64,000 nucleotides of DNA. It comes from UBA6059 sp964351595 (GTDB taxonomy: Bacteria > Bacteroidota > Bacteroidia > Cytophagales > Cyclobacteriaceae). A model generated the notes under the pieces. It had not been told where the DNA came from. It searched no databases and was given only the letters and a program-made list of their open reading frames with translations. The position numbers and the translations under genes were made by a program. Below, one piece after another: positions 26,781 through 35,989 of this stretch; positions within the stretch are counted from its first letter, which is position 1; every line of letters starts with the position of its first letter. The DNA lies in the NCBI GenBank assembly GCA_964351595.1, contig CAYGOT010000020.1, positions 1-64,000 of the forward strand. The letters are read 5' to 3'.

Positions 26781-28040
26781 ATGAAAAAGACAGCATTCTT
26801 TCTGATATTCATCGTTGCACTATGCGCAAGCAGCGTGAGTGTGGCACAAGAGTCTACAGCCAATTTCAATTGGCAGGAAGCCACCCAGGCTTACCTCGAT
26901 ACCATGTCCCCGGAGCAGAAAGCTAAATCCGACTCGTACTTCGAAGGTGGCTATTGGCTCATGCTATGGAATTTCCTCTTTGGACTGTTCGTGGCTTGGC
27001 TGCTACTCGCCAAAGGGCTGTCAAACTGGATGTATCAGAATGCCCAGAAGATTTCTGGTAAGACGAACCTTGTCAACCTTATCTATATAATACAGTACAT
27101 ATTGGTTACTTTCCTGATTGGCTACCCACTGAGTCTTTATGAGGATTTCTTCAGAGAGCATCAGTATGAGTTGTCTAACCTGACTTTCGGGGCATGGATG
27201 GGTGAGCAAGCCAAAGGCTTGATCATAAGCATTATCCTCTTGAGCCTACTGGTGATGCTCCTGTATATGGCCATGCGAAAGGCAAAGGAGCAATGGTGGC
27301 TTTGGGGTACCGGAGGCAGTTTGATCTTTTTGTTGATCATTATGTTTTTAGCCCCAGTGTTCCTCGCGCCGCTCTTCAACACTTACTACCCGCTCAAAGA
27401 CGAGGCAGTCAAGGAAGACATTCTATCCATGGCAAGGGCCAATGACGTACCCGTCGATAACGTTTACCAGTTTGATGCGTCAAAGCAGAGCAAGCGCATC
27501 AGTGCCAATGTAAGCGGGATAGGCAGTACCATCCGGATATCCCTCAATGACAACCTGCTCAACAGATGCAGCAAGGAGGAGGTGAAAGCAGTAATGGGTC
27601 ATGAGCTCGGTCACTATGTCCTCAACCACTCTTACAAAGGCATCATGAGCTTTGGACTACTCATCTTATTATGCTTTGCATTTGTACAGTGGGCTTACCA
27701 GAAAATGATCGAGAAGTACGGTGCGCAGTGGCATATTGACGGCATCTCGGATATCAGGGCATTTCCACTGTTTGTAGCATTGTTCAGTGTTTTCTTCTTC
27801 TTTGCCACGCCATTTACCAATACGATTATTCGTACGCAGGAAATGGAGTCTGATATTTTTGGATTGAATGCCGCCCGTGAGCCGGATGGTTTTGCTTCTA
27901 CCGCAATCAAATTATCCGAGTATCGCAAGATTGACCCTGGCTATTGGGAGGAGATTCTCTTTTTTGATCACCCTAGCGGAAGGGTCAGGGTAGAGACCGC
28001 TATGAAATGGAAGGCGGAGAATCTAAGAAAAGGTTATTGA
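26781..28040 (+). CDS. M48 family zinc metalloprotease (CAAX protease / Ste24 type)
   Basis: From ATG 26781 the 419-residue protein has an N-terminal signal or membrane segment, several membrane helices (about 55-80, 100-125, 145-165, 175-205) and the zinc motif HELGH at residues 274-278, followed later by EMESDIFGLNAAREPDG with the third zinc ligand. This is the layout of Ste24-like intramembrane proteases, which in bacteria are thought to act in membrane protein quality control. A GTG 27 bases upstream is a less likely start because MKKTAFFLIFIVALCASS reads as a good signal. Confidence 0.88.
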   Translation: MKKTAFFLIFIVALCASSVSVAQESTANFNWQEATQAYLDTMSPEQKAKSDSYFEGGYWLMLWNFLFGLFVAWLLLAKGLSNWMYQNAQKISGKTNLVNLIYIIQYILVTFLIGYPLSLYEDFFREHQYELSNLTFGAWMGEQAKGLIISIILLSLLVMLLYMAMRKAKEQWWLWGTGGSLIFLLIIMFLAPVFLAPLFNTYYPLKDEAVKEDILSMARANDVPVDNVYQFDASKQSKRISANVSGIGSTIRISLNDNLLNRCSKEEVKAVMGHELGHYVLNHSYKGIMSFGLLILLCFAFVQWAYQKMIEKYGAQWHIDGISDIRAFPLFVALFSVFFFFATPFTNTIIRTQEMESDIFGLNAAREPDGFASTAIKLSEYRKIDPGYWEEILFFDHPSGRVRVETAMKWKAENLRKGY

Positions 28041-28091
28041 TGAGCAAGTACATATAAGGTTTATTAAACTTTTCATATCTGAATCTATAGA

Positions 28092-28457
28092 ATGAGACAC
28101 ACCTTATTTTGCATTTTGACAGTTCTTATAAGTGTGATTTTAATTAGTTCATGTGCCACTGATGAAGATTCCTGGGAGTACCGAATTTGTGAAGGACCCA
28201 CTGACTTTAAGGTAGTGAATGATACGGGAAGGGTTTATTATTTACCTCTTCCGACAGCATTACATTATATCGGTCACCCTGATTACGAGGGAGGTGGAGC
28301 TATCCCCTGTCGTTGGCCTTCGGGAATACCTGCTGTGGGCCAGTTGGTGATATATAGTGGTGATGTGAGAGCGATCATTGAACGTGAAGGAGAGGTTTGG
28401 GGAGATCCGCTATATGGTGGAATCAACCTTACACACATAGAGAGGATAAATGAATAA
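28092..28457 (+). CDS. Lipoprotein of unknown function
   Basis: The 121-residue product has an export signal ending in a lipobox (LISSC, Cys at about residue 21). The mature 100 residues hold several prolines, tyrosines and two further cysteines (ICEGP and IPCRW) that could form a disulfide. I recognise no domain. It follows the M48 protease by 51 bases and probably has its own expression. Confidence 0.65.
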   Translation: MRHTLFCILTVLISVILISSCATDEDSWEYRICEGPTDFKVVNDTGRVYYLPLPTALHYIGHPDYEGGGAIPCRWPSGIPAVGQLVIYSGDVRAIIEREGEVWGDPLYGGINLTHIERINE

Positions 28458-28555
28458 TACCATGTCTGATAAATATCAGTAACTCCTCAAAAGCCTTCTA
28501 ATCCTTTGCTATCTCTCTAAGTAAACTTTAATTTCAAATAGACAATTGAAAGCCC

Positions 28556-29383
28556 ATGAATATCCTCTGTCCGATCGACTTTTCTGATACCTCACTCAAT
28601 GCACTGGAATATGCCGTAAGAATAGGAGAGAAGCACGACGCTCGCCTCATTATGCTTTACGTTTTCAGCGAAGAGGAATTTAATAAGCGGCTAACCACAG
28701 AGGAGGTTAAGTCCTTTGGAGAATACAGCGATGAAGCCAGTAGTCAGTTGGTGGAAATTGCTAAAAAACTAGGAAAACGTAAAAAGGGCTGTCAGATCGA
28801 TTGGAGAGTGGAACCGGGCAAGTTCATGCCAGCAGTCAGTCAGATCATCAATGATGAGGGAATTGACCTATTGGTCATGGGTACTAAAGGAGCTAGTGAT
28901 GTGTTTGATGCATTTTCGGGTACGCAAACAATAAAAATCATCGAAGAAGTAGAAATACCGGTGCTGGCCGTACCCAAAAATGCCAACTACGAAAGAATAG
29001 ACCATGCGGTGTATGCCTCAGACTATGCTGAGGAAGACAAAATCGCGATAAAATCCATGATCGAGCTGTTGGCACCTTTCAAGCCAAAATACACCATCCT
29101 TCATATGTCCAGGAAAGATAGTACCGTGAGTCAGGCCATCTACGATGAAAACAGACAGGAACTAGATGCTTTTCTGAAAGAACCCAATCTGGAATATCAT
29201 CGATCTACCTATGAATCCAGTGTGGCATTGGGTATTGACGAATTTATGATGCGCGAAAAAGCTGAGTTGTTAGCTGTACTAATGGAGAAACGTAACTTCA
29301 TCGAGCGGATATTTCACACAAGTGTGACCAGGAAGCTTTCTTATCTTATGGACTTTCCACTGCTCGTATATAAGAAAGCCTGA
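28556..29383 (+). CDS. Universal stress protein with tandem UspA domains
   Basis: The 275-residue cytoplasmic protein contains two UspA folds. The first (1-140) begins ILCPIDFSDTSLNALEYA and has the nucleotide-binding pattern MGTKGASDVFDAFSGTQT near 111-128. The second (about 150-275) is more divergent and lacks the glycine-rich loop. Such proteins support survival in stress and stationary phase. It stands alone here. Confidence 0.88.
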   Translation: MNILCPIDFSDTSLNALEYAVRIGEKHDARLIMLYVFSEEEFNKRLTTEEVKSFGEYSDEASSQLVEIAKKLGKRKKGCQIDWRVEPGKFMPAVSQIINDEGIDLLVMGTKGASDVFDAFSGTQTIKIIEEVEIPVLAVPKNANYERIDHAVYASDYAEEDKIAIKSMIELLAPFKPKYTILHMSRKDSTVSQAIYDENRQELDAFLKEPNLEYHRSTYESSVALGIDEFMMREKAELLAVLMEKRNFIERIFHTSVTRKLSYLMDFPLLVYKKA

Positions 29384-29434
29384 TTCTGATGGTAGTTACT
29401 CAACAAAGAAGTAGTGACGATTGGGATATGGCAT

Positions 29435-29463
29435 AAAAAAGCCCCGGTTCCTGAGACCGGGGC
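29435..29463 (-). terminator. Intrinsic terminator on the minus strand
   Basis: Read on the minus strand, GCCCCGGT (29463-29456) pairs perfectly with ACCGGGGC (29448-29441) around a 7-base loop and is followed by six T (29440-29435). The plus strand has no T-run, so it terminates minus-strand transcripts only. Confidence 0.8.
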
Positions 29464-29507
29464 AACACAATATTCATACCCTAAAGACAAAGTCCTAAAT
29501 ATTTTTA
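29435..29507 (-). ncRNA. Candidate small RNA gene, about 73 nt, with its own promoter and terminator
   Basis: On the minus strand a consensus Bacteroidota promoter (-33 TTTG, 19-base spacer, -7 TACATTTG) predicts a start near 29507, and a strong intrinsic terminator ends at 29435. No credible ORF lies between. The RNA would have an AU-rich 5' part with two AATATT segments able to pair, then the GC-rich terminator hairpin. It lies antisense to nothing annotated, between the stress protein and the OmpA gene, pointing away from the latter. Confidence 0.6.
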
Positions 29508-29512
29508 TAATT

Positions 29513-29543
29513 CAAATGTATAGTGAAATAGTTATGTTTCAAA
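29513..29543 (-). promoter_or_regulatory. Consensus Bacteroidota promoter of the candidate small RNA
   Basis: Minus strand: TTTG at 29543-29540, 19 bases, then TACATTTG at 29520-29513, an exact fit to TTTG-N19-TAnnTTTG. It is the best promoter match I found in the window. Confidence 0.7.
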
Positions 29544-29623
29544 ATTGAATTAGTGATAAAGTAAAATTTAATATTAAAATAATTATAAATACTGAGCCGA
29601 TGGAATTGGCTAATTTTGAGCTT

Positions 29624-31210
29624 ATGAGGTTAAAAGTATGTCTGATTTGGTGTGTAAGTGCTTTATTGTCTTTCGACGCTTTAGCACAATTTGAGGTATT
29701 TACTGCCCAGCAAAATATGGGCACGGAGATTAACTCACCTTACTACGAGATCAACCCTGTGATGAATGCAGATGGCAGTGCGCTCTACTTCAACCGTCGA
29801 TACCATCCCGGGAATATCGGAGGGGTCGACGATCCTGCCGATATATGGATAAGTGAGCTACAGGAGGATGGATCCTGGTCGGTGGCCAGAAATGCCGGTG
29901 AACCACTCAATGACGAGACCGAGAACCTGCTCATTGGCTTCATGGATGATGGCAAGGCATTGCTTACTCATCACCAGAATGGCTTTGCCTTCTCTTATTA
30001 TCTAAATGGGCAATGGCTCAAACCTTCCCCGTTTAATGTCCCCTTCTTTAGCAACAGAGGGCCTGAGAAATGGGGCTCGGTATCCCAAAACGGACGCTAT
30101 ATCGTATTTGCGATAGAGTCGTTTGGTACCTATGGGGTGGAGGATCTCTACGTCACCCAACTACGACCGGACGGGAGCTGGTCATCCCTGAAAAACCTGG
30201 GCAATGTGATCAATACCCGCTTTCAGGAAGTGACACCTATGCTCGCGCCTGACAACAGGACTTTGTTCTTTGCGAGCAATGGACATGATGGTATCGGCAG
30301 TTTCGATATATTCAAATCAGAACGTCTTGATGATAGCTGGAGAAAATGGTCTGAGCCTGAGAACCTTGGAGCTTTGATTAATACTGATGGGGCAGATATG
30401 AGCTTTAGCTTTTTGCCAGATAGTGAATACGCCTTTATGACATCTACGATAGATAGTGAAGGTTATAGCGACATTAAGCGGGTGCGGATAAGTTCAAAGT
30501 TTAAAATCGATACCACCAAACTTGAGCGATCAGAGCCGGTGGCTGTGAGGACACTTCCCAATCCTGAAGAGACGGCAACAAGTGAATTATCGCTAGATGA
30601 TATCATGTACTACAGCGGAGTGATCCTTAACAGAAAGGATAGAAGTCCCATAGTAGGAGACATAAGGTTTGAAGGTGATGGTGGCTTGGTCATTGAAGCA
30701 AAGAGCTTTGTGGATGGACAGTTCAAAGTGGAACTTCCTAAGGATCATATATGGGAGATGACCATAGTGGCTGAGAATTACCTGAAAGTAGATAGCACAT
30801 TTGAGGTAGGTGAGTCCTACGATGAGCAACAAATCAATGCTTTCTACCTGGAGCCGTTGACTGTTGGTAACAAGATTCAGTTAAGCAATGTGCTGTTCTA
30901 TAGAGGATCGGCCAACCTTGTCGAAGGATCAGAGAAGGAGATCCAGCTTCTGGCAGAGACCATGCGCCAAAATCCGCGAATGGAGATATTCCTGGAAGGC
31001 CACACGGACAACCGTGGCAACTTTGATCTTAACCTTGAGCTGTCACAGCAGCGGGTAGCTGTTGTTCAGGATCAATTGATCAGAATGGGAGTGGATGCTT
31101 CCAGAATTGATGGAAAAGGCTATGGAGGAACCAGGCCAATCGCCAGCAACGATGCAGAACGTACCCGTATGCTCAACCGCCGTGTAGAGTTTACGGTAGT
31201 CAAAAACTAG
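29624..31210 (+). CDS. OmpA family protein with PD40 beta-propeller repeats
   Basis: From ATG 29624 the 528-residue protein has a signal peptide (MRLKVCLIWCVSALLSFDALAQ), a WD40-like PD40 propeller (about 30-290; for example DNRTLFFASNGHDGIGSFDI), a carboxypeptidase-regulatory-like beta domain (about 320-400) and a C-terminal OmpA peptidoglycan-binding domain with HTDNRGNFDLNLELSQQRA-like sequence near 455. It likely anchors the outer membrane to peptidoglycan. A TAATTTTG -7 box (29611-29618) ends five bases before this ATG; an alternative ATG at 29600 would put that box inside the gene. Confidence 0.88.
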   Translation: MRLKVCLIWCVSALLSFDALAQFEVFTAQQNMGTEINSPYYEINPVMNADGSALYFNRRYHPGNIGGVDDPADIWISELQEDGSWSVARNAGEPLNDETENLLIGFMDDGKALLTHHQNGFAFSYYLNGQWLKPSPFNVPFFSNRGPEKWGSVSQNGRYIVFAIESFGTYGVEDLYVTQLRPDGSWSSLKNLGNVINTRFQEVTPMLAPDNRTLFFASNGHDGIGSFDIFKSERLDDSWRKWSEPENLGALINTDGADMSFSFLPDSEYAFMTSTIDSEGYSDIKRVRISSKFKIDTTKLERSEPVAVRTLPNPEETATSELSLDDIMYYSGVILNRKDRSPIVGDIRFEGDGGLVIEAKSFVDGQFKVELPKDHIWEMTIVAENYLKVDSTFEVGESYDEQQINAFYLEPLTVGNKIQLSNVLFYRGSANLVEGSEKEIQLLAETMRQNPRMEIFLEGHTDNRGNFDLNLELSQQRVAVVQDQLIRMGVDASRIDGKGYGGTRPIASNDAERTRMLNRRVEFTVVKN

Positions 31211-31235
31211 CAGCTCGCAGGCCATGTAGATTGGA

Positions 31236-32048
31236 CTAATCTACTATCTGAAGCCCGTGCAACTTGCTCACATCCAAGGTCGGCTTGTTCGGAGCTGCGA
31301 AGCTGAGTCCATAGAGGCCGATTCCTTTCCCTGACAGCTGTTCCTGGAGTTGTGGGTTCGTAGAGGCTCTGTAGATTTTATACTTGAACGCCCCGTCCTC
31401 AAAGACGCCTAGTTTAGCATCCGTAAATGCAGGTGCAATACCAAGAAGACTGGTGTATTTGCTTAAGCTGTCTTTGAAGTCCAACGCCAACTGATGTATG
31501 GCCGAAATGCCCAAAATACCATTGGCATGCTGTGTAGCTGTGCCTGGCAGTTCTCCCTTGGGTGTATAATCCGACCTGAGGAAGGGTAGGTCTGCTATAT
31601 AGGGCGCAAACATCTTCCAACTGACTTTACTGCCATCTGGCTTCTTTCGACCGGCATGCAGCATATCTGTTAGGAAGATACCTTCTTTTTGGATTCGTGA
31701 ATAGGCCGATGATGGATCATCTACAAGCAGGCAAAAATCCGTCACACCCTCTGGTTGTTCGATGGCTCTATTGTAGAAGCGATAGGCGACACCATATTTG
31801 GCGGAGTACTGCCATTTTTTAAAAAGTTTGCTGCCATGGAGCATCCTTAGTACTTTGGCACTAAGGCTCTTCCGCATGGTCAGCAGCTCTATGAAGCTGC
31901 CATCTTGAAAAAATATGAGGTTGTTTTCTGAAACCCCTTTGAAGTGAACACCTCCGGGCGTTACAGTGAAGCCTTGATCCTGGAAGTCTTTAGTAGCTTG
32001 TGGCAGGTCGTGTACGACGTGCACCACATGATCGAATTTCGTAGACAT
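31236..32048 (-). CDS. Glyoxalase-like (VOC) family protein
   Basis: The 270-residue protein starts MSTKFDHVVHVVHDLPQATKDFQDQGF, the first beta-alpha-beta unit of the vicinal oxygen chelate fold, and repeats the unit near residue 170 (GISAIHQLALDFKDSLSKYTSLLG). This matches the glyoxalase-like domain group of unknown substrate. No catalytic assignment can be made. It ends 26 bases from the OmpA gene on the opposite strand. Confidence 0.75.
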   Translation of the reverse strand: MSTKFDHVVHVVHDLPQATKDFQDQGFTVTPGGVHFKGVSENNLIFFQDGSFIELLTMRKSLSAKVLRMLHGSKLFKKWQYSAKYGVAYRFYNRAIEQPEGVTDFCLLVDDPSSAYSRIQKEGIFLTDMLHAGRKKPDGSKVSWKMFAPYIADLPFLRSDYTPKGELPGTATQHANGILGISAIHQLALDFKDSLSKYTSLLGIAPAFTDAKLGVFEDGAFKYKIYRASTNPQLQEQLSGKGIGLYGLSFAAPNKPTLDVSKLHGLQIVD

Positions 32049-32128
32049 GAGTTGGGTTTTGAGTTTGACTCTCTCAATTTACGCATTACGAACTAACTGG
32101 TTATCAACTGCTGTACCAGGAATCAAAT

Positions 32129-33835
32129 TTAATAGCCAACTGCCACGCCACCATTTCTCGTGTAATCACTCGCTCCTTCCAGTGTACCATCGCTTCTTAC
32201 CAGAATACAGTCCATCTTTCCGATCTGTCCTCGTTCTGTGATCTCATGTCCCATAGCAGCAAGACCGTCTATGGTTTCTTGTCCAAAGGCGTCTTTTTCC
32301 AGCATGACCACATCGGGTAGCCATTGATGATGATATTTCTTTGCATTCACAGCTTCCTGCATAGTCATGCCATGATCAATTATATTGACGATAGTCTGAT
32401 ATACAGCGGTAATGATCGTACTGCCGCCCGGGGTGCCCACCACCATCAGTAGCTCACCATCTTTTTCTACGATAGTAGGTGTCATAGAAGAAAGCATTCG
32501 CTTTTCAGGTTGGATTGCGTTCGCGTCATTGCCAATCAGCCCAAACTGATTGGGAACACCGGGCTTAGCGCTAAAGTCATCCATCTCGTTGTTAAGAAAG
32601 AAGCCCGCGCCATCTACCAGCACTTTATTGCCATAGTAGCTATTCAGCGTGGTGGTGATGGATACTGCATTCCCGGCTTCATCTACTATGGAAAAGTGGG
32701 TGGTCTCGATGCTTTCGATGATGTCTACTTTGCCTTCTTTGATTTCAGTTGAGGGTGTTTTTTGGTCAGGACTAATGTCAGAGAACCTATCGGAATTGTA
32801 ATTCGCGCTGAGTAGCATATCTACCGGCACCTCATAATAGTCAGGGTCGCCGAGGTAGGTTGCACGATCTGCATAGACCCTGCGCGATAGCTCCACCATG
32901 GTGTGCAGGGTCTCGGGCGAGTTGTGACCCATGCTCTTGAAGTCATAGTTAGCCGTACCCTGGAGCAACTGTAGGAGGGCAACACCGCCACTAGATGGGG
33001 GAGGCATTGAGATGATTTTATGTCCTTTGTAGTCACCGATCACAGGCTTTCTCCACACGGCCGCATAGGCATCCAGATCTTCCTGGGTGATAAGCCCATT
33101 GCCCTCTTTCATCTCGGCAAGGATAAGCGCTGCAGTTTTACCTTCATAGAAGCCAGCCCTACCGTTATCACGAATCAAAGCCATCGTTTCGGCAAGTCCC
33201 TCATGGATAACTGTGTCTGTAGGTTGCCAGTCTCTCACGAGATAGGAGTCTGGCCCATTGTACTTGGCAAAGGCTTCCTGCATCCTCATGAAATTAGCAG
33301 CTCCACGTTCCTCTGCGACATAGCCATTTTCTGCTAAGTCTACAGACGGCTGGACAAGTGTCGCCCAATCAACTTTCCCATATTTTGCGTGAAGCTGCAC
33401 CATCCCGTCCACAGAACCTGGCACACCAGCAGCAAGATGACCTATTCGACTAAGATCTGTAATCACCTCACCATTTTCGTCCTGGTACATGGTTTCGGCA
33501 GCAGCAAGAGGGGCTTTCTCACGAAAATCCAGTGCGTCGGTTGTCCCGTCACTCGTTCTGATCACAGCAAAGCCACCACCTCCGATGTTACCAGCCTCCG
33601 GATAGACCACTGCTAGCGCAAATTGTACAGCAACCGCAGCGTCAAAGGCATTGCCACCCTTCATCAAAATATCTTTTCCAACCTCACTGGCCAGTTGATG
33701 CACAGATGAAACCATGGCTTTTTCACCAATTGTCCCTGTGAGTGTGGGCTGTTCATCTTCAACTCCCGAAGGATTGGTGCAGCCTATTAAAACAAGTAAA
33801 ATGATTGACCAGGAGAGGAGGGAGCTACGCAGCAT
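32129..33835 (-). CDS. ggt: Gamma-glutamyltransferase, lipoprotein form
   Basis: The 568-residue protein is an Ntn-hydrolase that cleaves itself. The catalytic threonine lies in TTHFSIVDEAGNAVS near residue 378, followed by NNEMDDFS and the substrate-binding TPGGSTIITAVYQ block. It splits glutathione and other gamma-glutamyl compounds outside the cytoplasm. The N-terminus ends in a lipobox (LIGC), so this copy is probably tethered to a membrane. Size and motifs are standard. Confidence 0.93.
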   Translation of the reverse strand: MLRSSLLSWSIILLVLIGCTNPSGVEDEQPTLTGTIGEKAMVSSVHQLASEVGKDILMKGGNAFDAAVAVQFALAVVYPEAGNIGGGGFAVIRTSDGTTDALDFREKAPLAAAETMYQDENGEVITDLSRIGHLAAGVPGSVDGMVQLHAKYGKVDWATLVQPSVDLAENGYVAEERGAANFMRMQEAFAKYNGPDSYLVRDWQPTDTVIHEGLAETMALIRDNGRAGFYEGKTAALILAEMKEGNGLITQEDLDAYAAVWRKPVIGDYKGHKIISMPPPSSGGVALLQLLQGTANYDFKSMGHNSPETLHTMVELSRRVYADRATYLGDPDYYEVPVDMLLSANYNSDRFSDISPDQKTPSTEIKEGKVDIIESIETTHFSIVDEAGNAVSITTTLNSYYGNKVLVDGAGFFLNNEMDDFSAKPGVPNQFGLIGNDANAIQPEKRMLSSMTPTIVEKDGELLMVVGTPGGSTIITAVYQTIVNIIDHGMTMQEAVNAKKYHHQWLPDVVMLEKDAFGQETIDGLAAMGHEITERGQIGKMDCILVRSDGTLEGASDYTRNGGVAVGY

Positions 33836-33947
33836 GATTCAACTTTTTGACAATGATACAAATAAGTTGTGTTGTCATCATCCATAAATGCCATCCATGT
33901 TGGACCGTGAAGCTAGCAGAGTGCCAGCATTATCCAATCATATGAGA

Positions 33948-34127
33948 TTAGGGCACCTTTTTCCTGACAATCTTAGTGCGTTTTTTGTATCTATCTTTTT
34001 TAGGATTGAAATAGCTAAATCGTGACTTGGGTTTAACTGTCTTGACAGAATGCGAATATTTGCCGCATGCGGGCAGTAGAAATAGAAGTAGAATGGAATA
34101 GATGAAGTACTTTCTCAGATGCCGCAT
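33948..34127 (-). CDS. Small basic lipoprotein, 59 residues
   Basis: The product begins MRHLRKYFIYSILLLFLLPACG, an export signal with a lipobox and lipid-accepting Cys at residue 21. The mature 39 residues are strongly basic (KTVKPKSRFSYFNPKKDRY and then RKKV). A TAATTTTG -7 box on the minus strand (34143-34136) with CAAA (34167-34170, read as TTTG) 23 bases upstream gives it its own promoter, with the start codon only 8 bases after the -7 box. The positive mature part may bind peptidoglycan, LPS or nucleic acid. It is just below common length cut-offs. Confidence 0.7.
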   Translation of the reverse strand: MRHLRKYFIYSILLLFLLPACGKYSHSVKTVKPKSRFSYFNPKKDRYKKRTKIVRKKVP

Positions 34128-34408
34128 AGACCCTTCAAAATTAGGAGTGCTTAGTCAACTAACAGTCAAACCGGAAGATTATTTTGAACCTTCCGGGCAT
34201 ACCAGCAATAAAAGAGCCGACTTAGCTAGTATCTAGCTTATACACATCCCTGCTGCCGGATGATTACCTTAATCTCGGATATGATATCTCGAAACTTGAT
34301 CGTTTCTTGAAGTCATCGATGGTCTCCGTTCGTCATTATCAAACTGATGCATATGGAGGTATTATTTCTGAATGAGCATTCATAAACAAATCTTTGATTC
34401 TTAATGCA

Positions 34409-35989
34409 TCATTTTTTGGGGCTTAATTTTAAGAATTCAGTATAGCTATCAGGATTTTCGACTGTTCCTCTGTCAGTTCGTAGGTTTACAGTTATTTTTC
34501 TTTCCTTAGCTTTTAATGCAAAATCTTCCAAAATTTCGACAATATCATTATCTACATATCGCGTATTCGTGATGTCAAGTTCTAGATAGCTGTTTTCAGG
34601 TAGACCATCTAATTCTTTTAGAATGGCTGCTTTATTTAAGAAATTCACTTCTTCAGCTAAAGTCATTTTTATTCTTCCATCATCTATATCTTCTCCTTCG
34701 ATGTGTAAAAAGTGCGAATTTTGAAAGCTTTTGATTAAAATGACTATAAAGCCAACTCCCAATCCTAATCCGATTCCCCAAAGAAGGTCGATGAACACTA
34801 TACCTAGTATGGTCACCATAAATGGTACAAACTGTTTCCAACCTAGATCATACATTGTTTTGAATAATGCTGGATTTGCCAGTTTATATCCTACAATTAA
34901 TAGAATAGCCGCTAACACAGATAGGGGAATCATATTTAATAACCCTGGTATGACTATCACTGATGTTAATAGTAAAAGCCCGTGTATAATAGCCGACATT
35001 TTAGTTCGTGCACCAGATTGTATATTGGCTGAACTACGCACAATTACCTGAGTAATCGGCAAACCGCCAATCATACCAGAAATAATGTTCCCTGTTCCTT
35101 GTGCGAACAGCTCTCTGTTAGTAGGTGTCACGTACTTATGAGGATCTAACTTATCTGTTGCCTCAACACATAATAAAGTTTCTAAACTGGCTACTAAGGC
35201 TATTGTAAACGCGACCAACCAGACGCTTCCATTTGATATAACTGAGAAGTTTGGAAAACTAAACTGACCAATAAACGAATCTACATTTTCCGGGATTGGC
35301 ACGCTCACCAAGTGAGAACTTGCTATGCCTAATACTTGATTTCCTTGTGTTACTGAATAAAATATAATGCCTACGACAACCGCTACTAATGGCCCTTGAA
35401 TAAGCTGGAAAATCTTACCTTTTTTAGACAATACTTTATCCCAAAGTATCAGGATTGCTAATCCAATTAGACCTATTAAAGCTGAACCTGGAATGATGTT
35501 GTCCAATGAATTAATAATTTCTGAAAAGGTATTTTCTCCATCGACTTGAACGAAAGAAAAATCACCCTCCGGATCATGATCATAGCCAACAAAATGAGGG
35601 ATTTGCTTCAATATTATAATAATCCCAATTCCAGTTAGCATGCCTTTTATAACTGATGATGGGAAATAATATCCAATGATTCCCAATTTTAGAACACCAA
35701 AAAGTATCTGAATAACACCTGCAAGTACAACAGCCACTAAAAAACTTTGGTAACCACCCAGACTATCGATAGCAACCAATACGATGGCAACCAAGCCTGC
35801 TGCCGGGCCACTTACACCGATTTTAGAGCCACTTAGGAAACCAACAACTATTCCTCCAACAATACCTGCTATTAATCCGGCGAAAAGAGGCGCTCCACTA
35901 GCTAAAGCGATACCTAAACACAATGGTAGTGCTACGAAAAATACCACTACACTAGCGGGCAAATCATTTTTTAGATAATGCAAATTCAT
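34409..35989 (-). CDS. SulP family inorganic anion transporter with STAS domain
   Basis: The 526-residue protein starts with SulP helices (LPASVVVFFVALPLCLGIALASG near residues 10-32) and has about 12-14 membrane segments, then a cytoplasmic STAS domain (about 430-520; YLELDITNTRYVDNDIVEIL). SulP proteins carry sulfate, bicarbonate or similar anions. No carbonic anhydrase or sulfate-reduction gene is near, so the substrate is open. The gene and its flanks look more AT-rich than their neighbours: 18 of 60 bases are G or C at 34681-34740 against 32 of 60 at 33061-33120, by hand count. Confidence 0.9.
   Translation of the reverse strand: MNLHYLKNDLPASVVVFFVALPLCLGIALASGAPLFAGLIAGIVGGIVVGFLSGSKIGVSGPAAGLVAIVLVAIDSLGGYQSFLVAVVLAGVIQILFGVLKLGIIGYYFPSSVIKGMLTGIGIIIILKQIPHFVGYDHDPEGDFSFVQVDGENTFSEIINSLDNIIPGSALIGLIGLAILILWDKVLSKKGKIFQLIQGPLVAVVVGIIFYSVTQGNQVLGIASSHLVSVPIPENVDSFIGQFSFPNFSVISNGSVWLVAFTIALVASLETLLCVEATDKLDPHKYVTPTNRELFAQGTGNIISGMIGGLPITQVIVRSSANIQSGARTKMSAIIHGLLLLTSVIVIPGLLNMIPLSVLAAILLIVGYKLANPALFKTMYDLGWKQFVPFMVTILGIVFIDLLWGIGLGLGVGFIVILIKSFQNSHFLHIEGEDIDDGRIKMTLAEEVNFLNKAAILKELDGLPENSYLELDITNTRYVDNDIVEILEDFALKAKERKITVNLRTDRGTVENPDSYTEFLKLSPKK

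Noticed and set aside
34171..34196. Hairpin CCGGAAG / CTTCCGG
   Set aside because: Stem of 7 bp without T-run in an otherwise empty stretch; not a convincing terminator or RNA gene.
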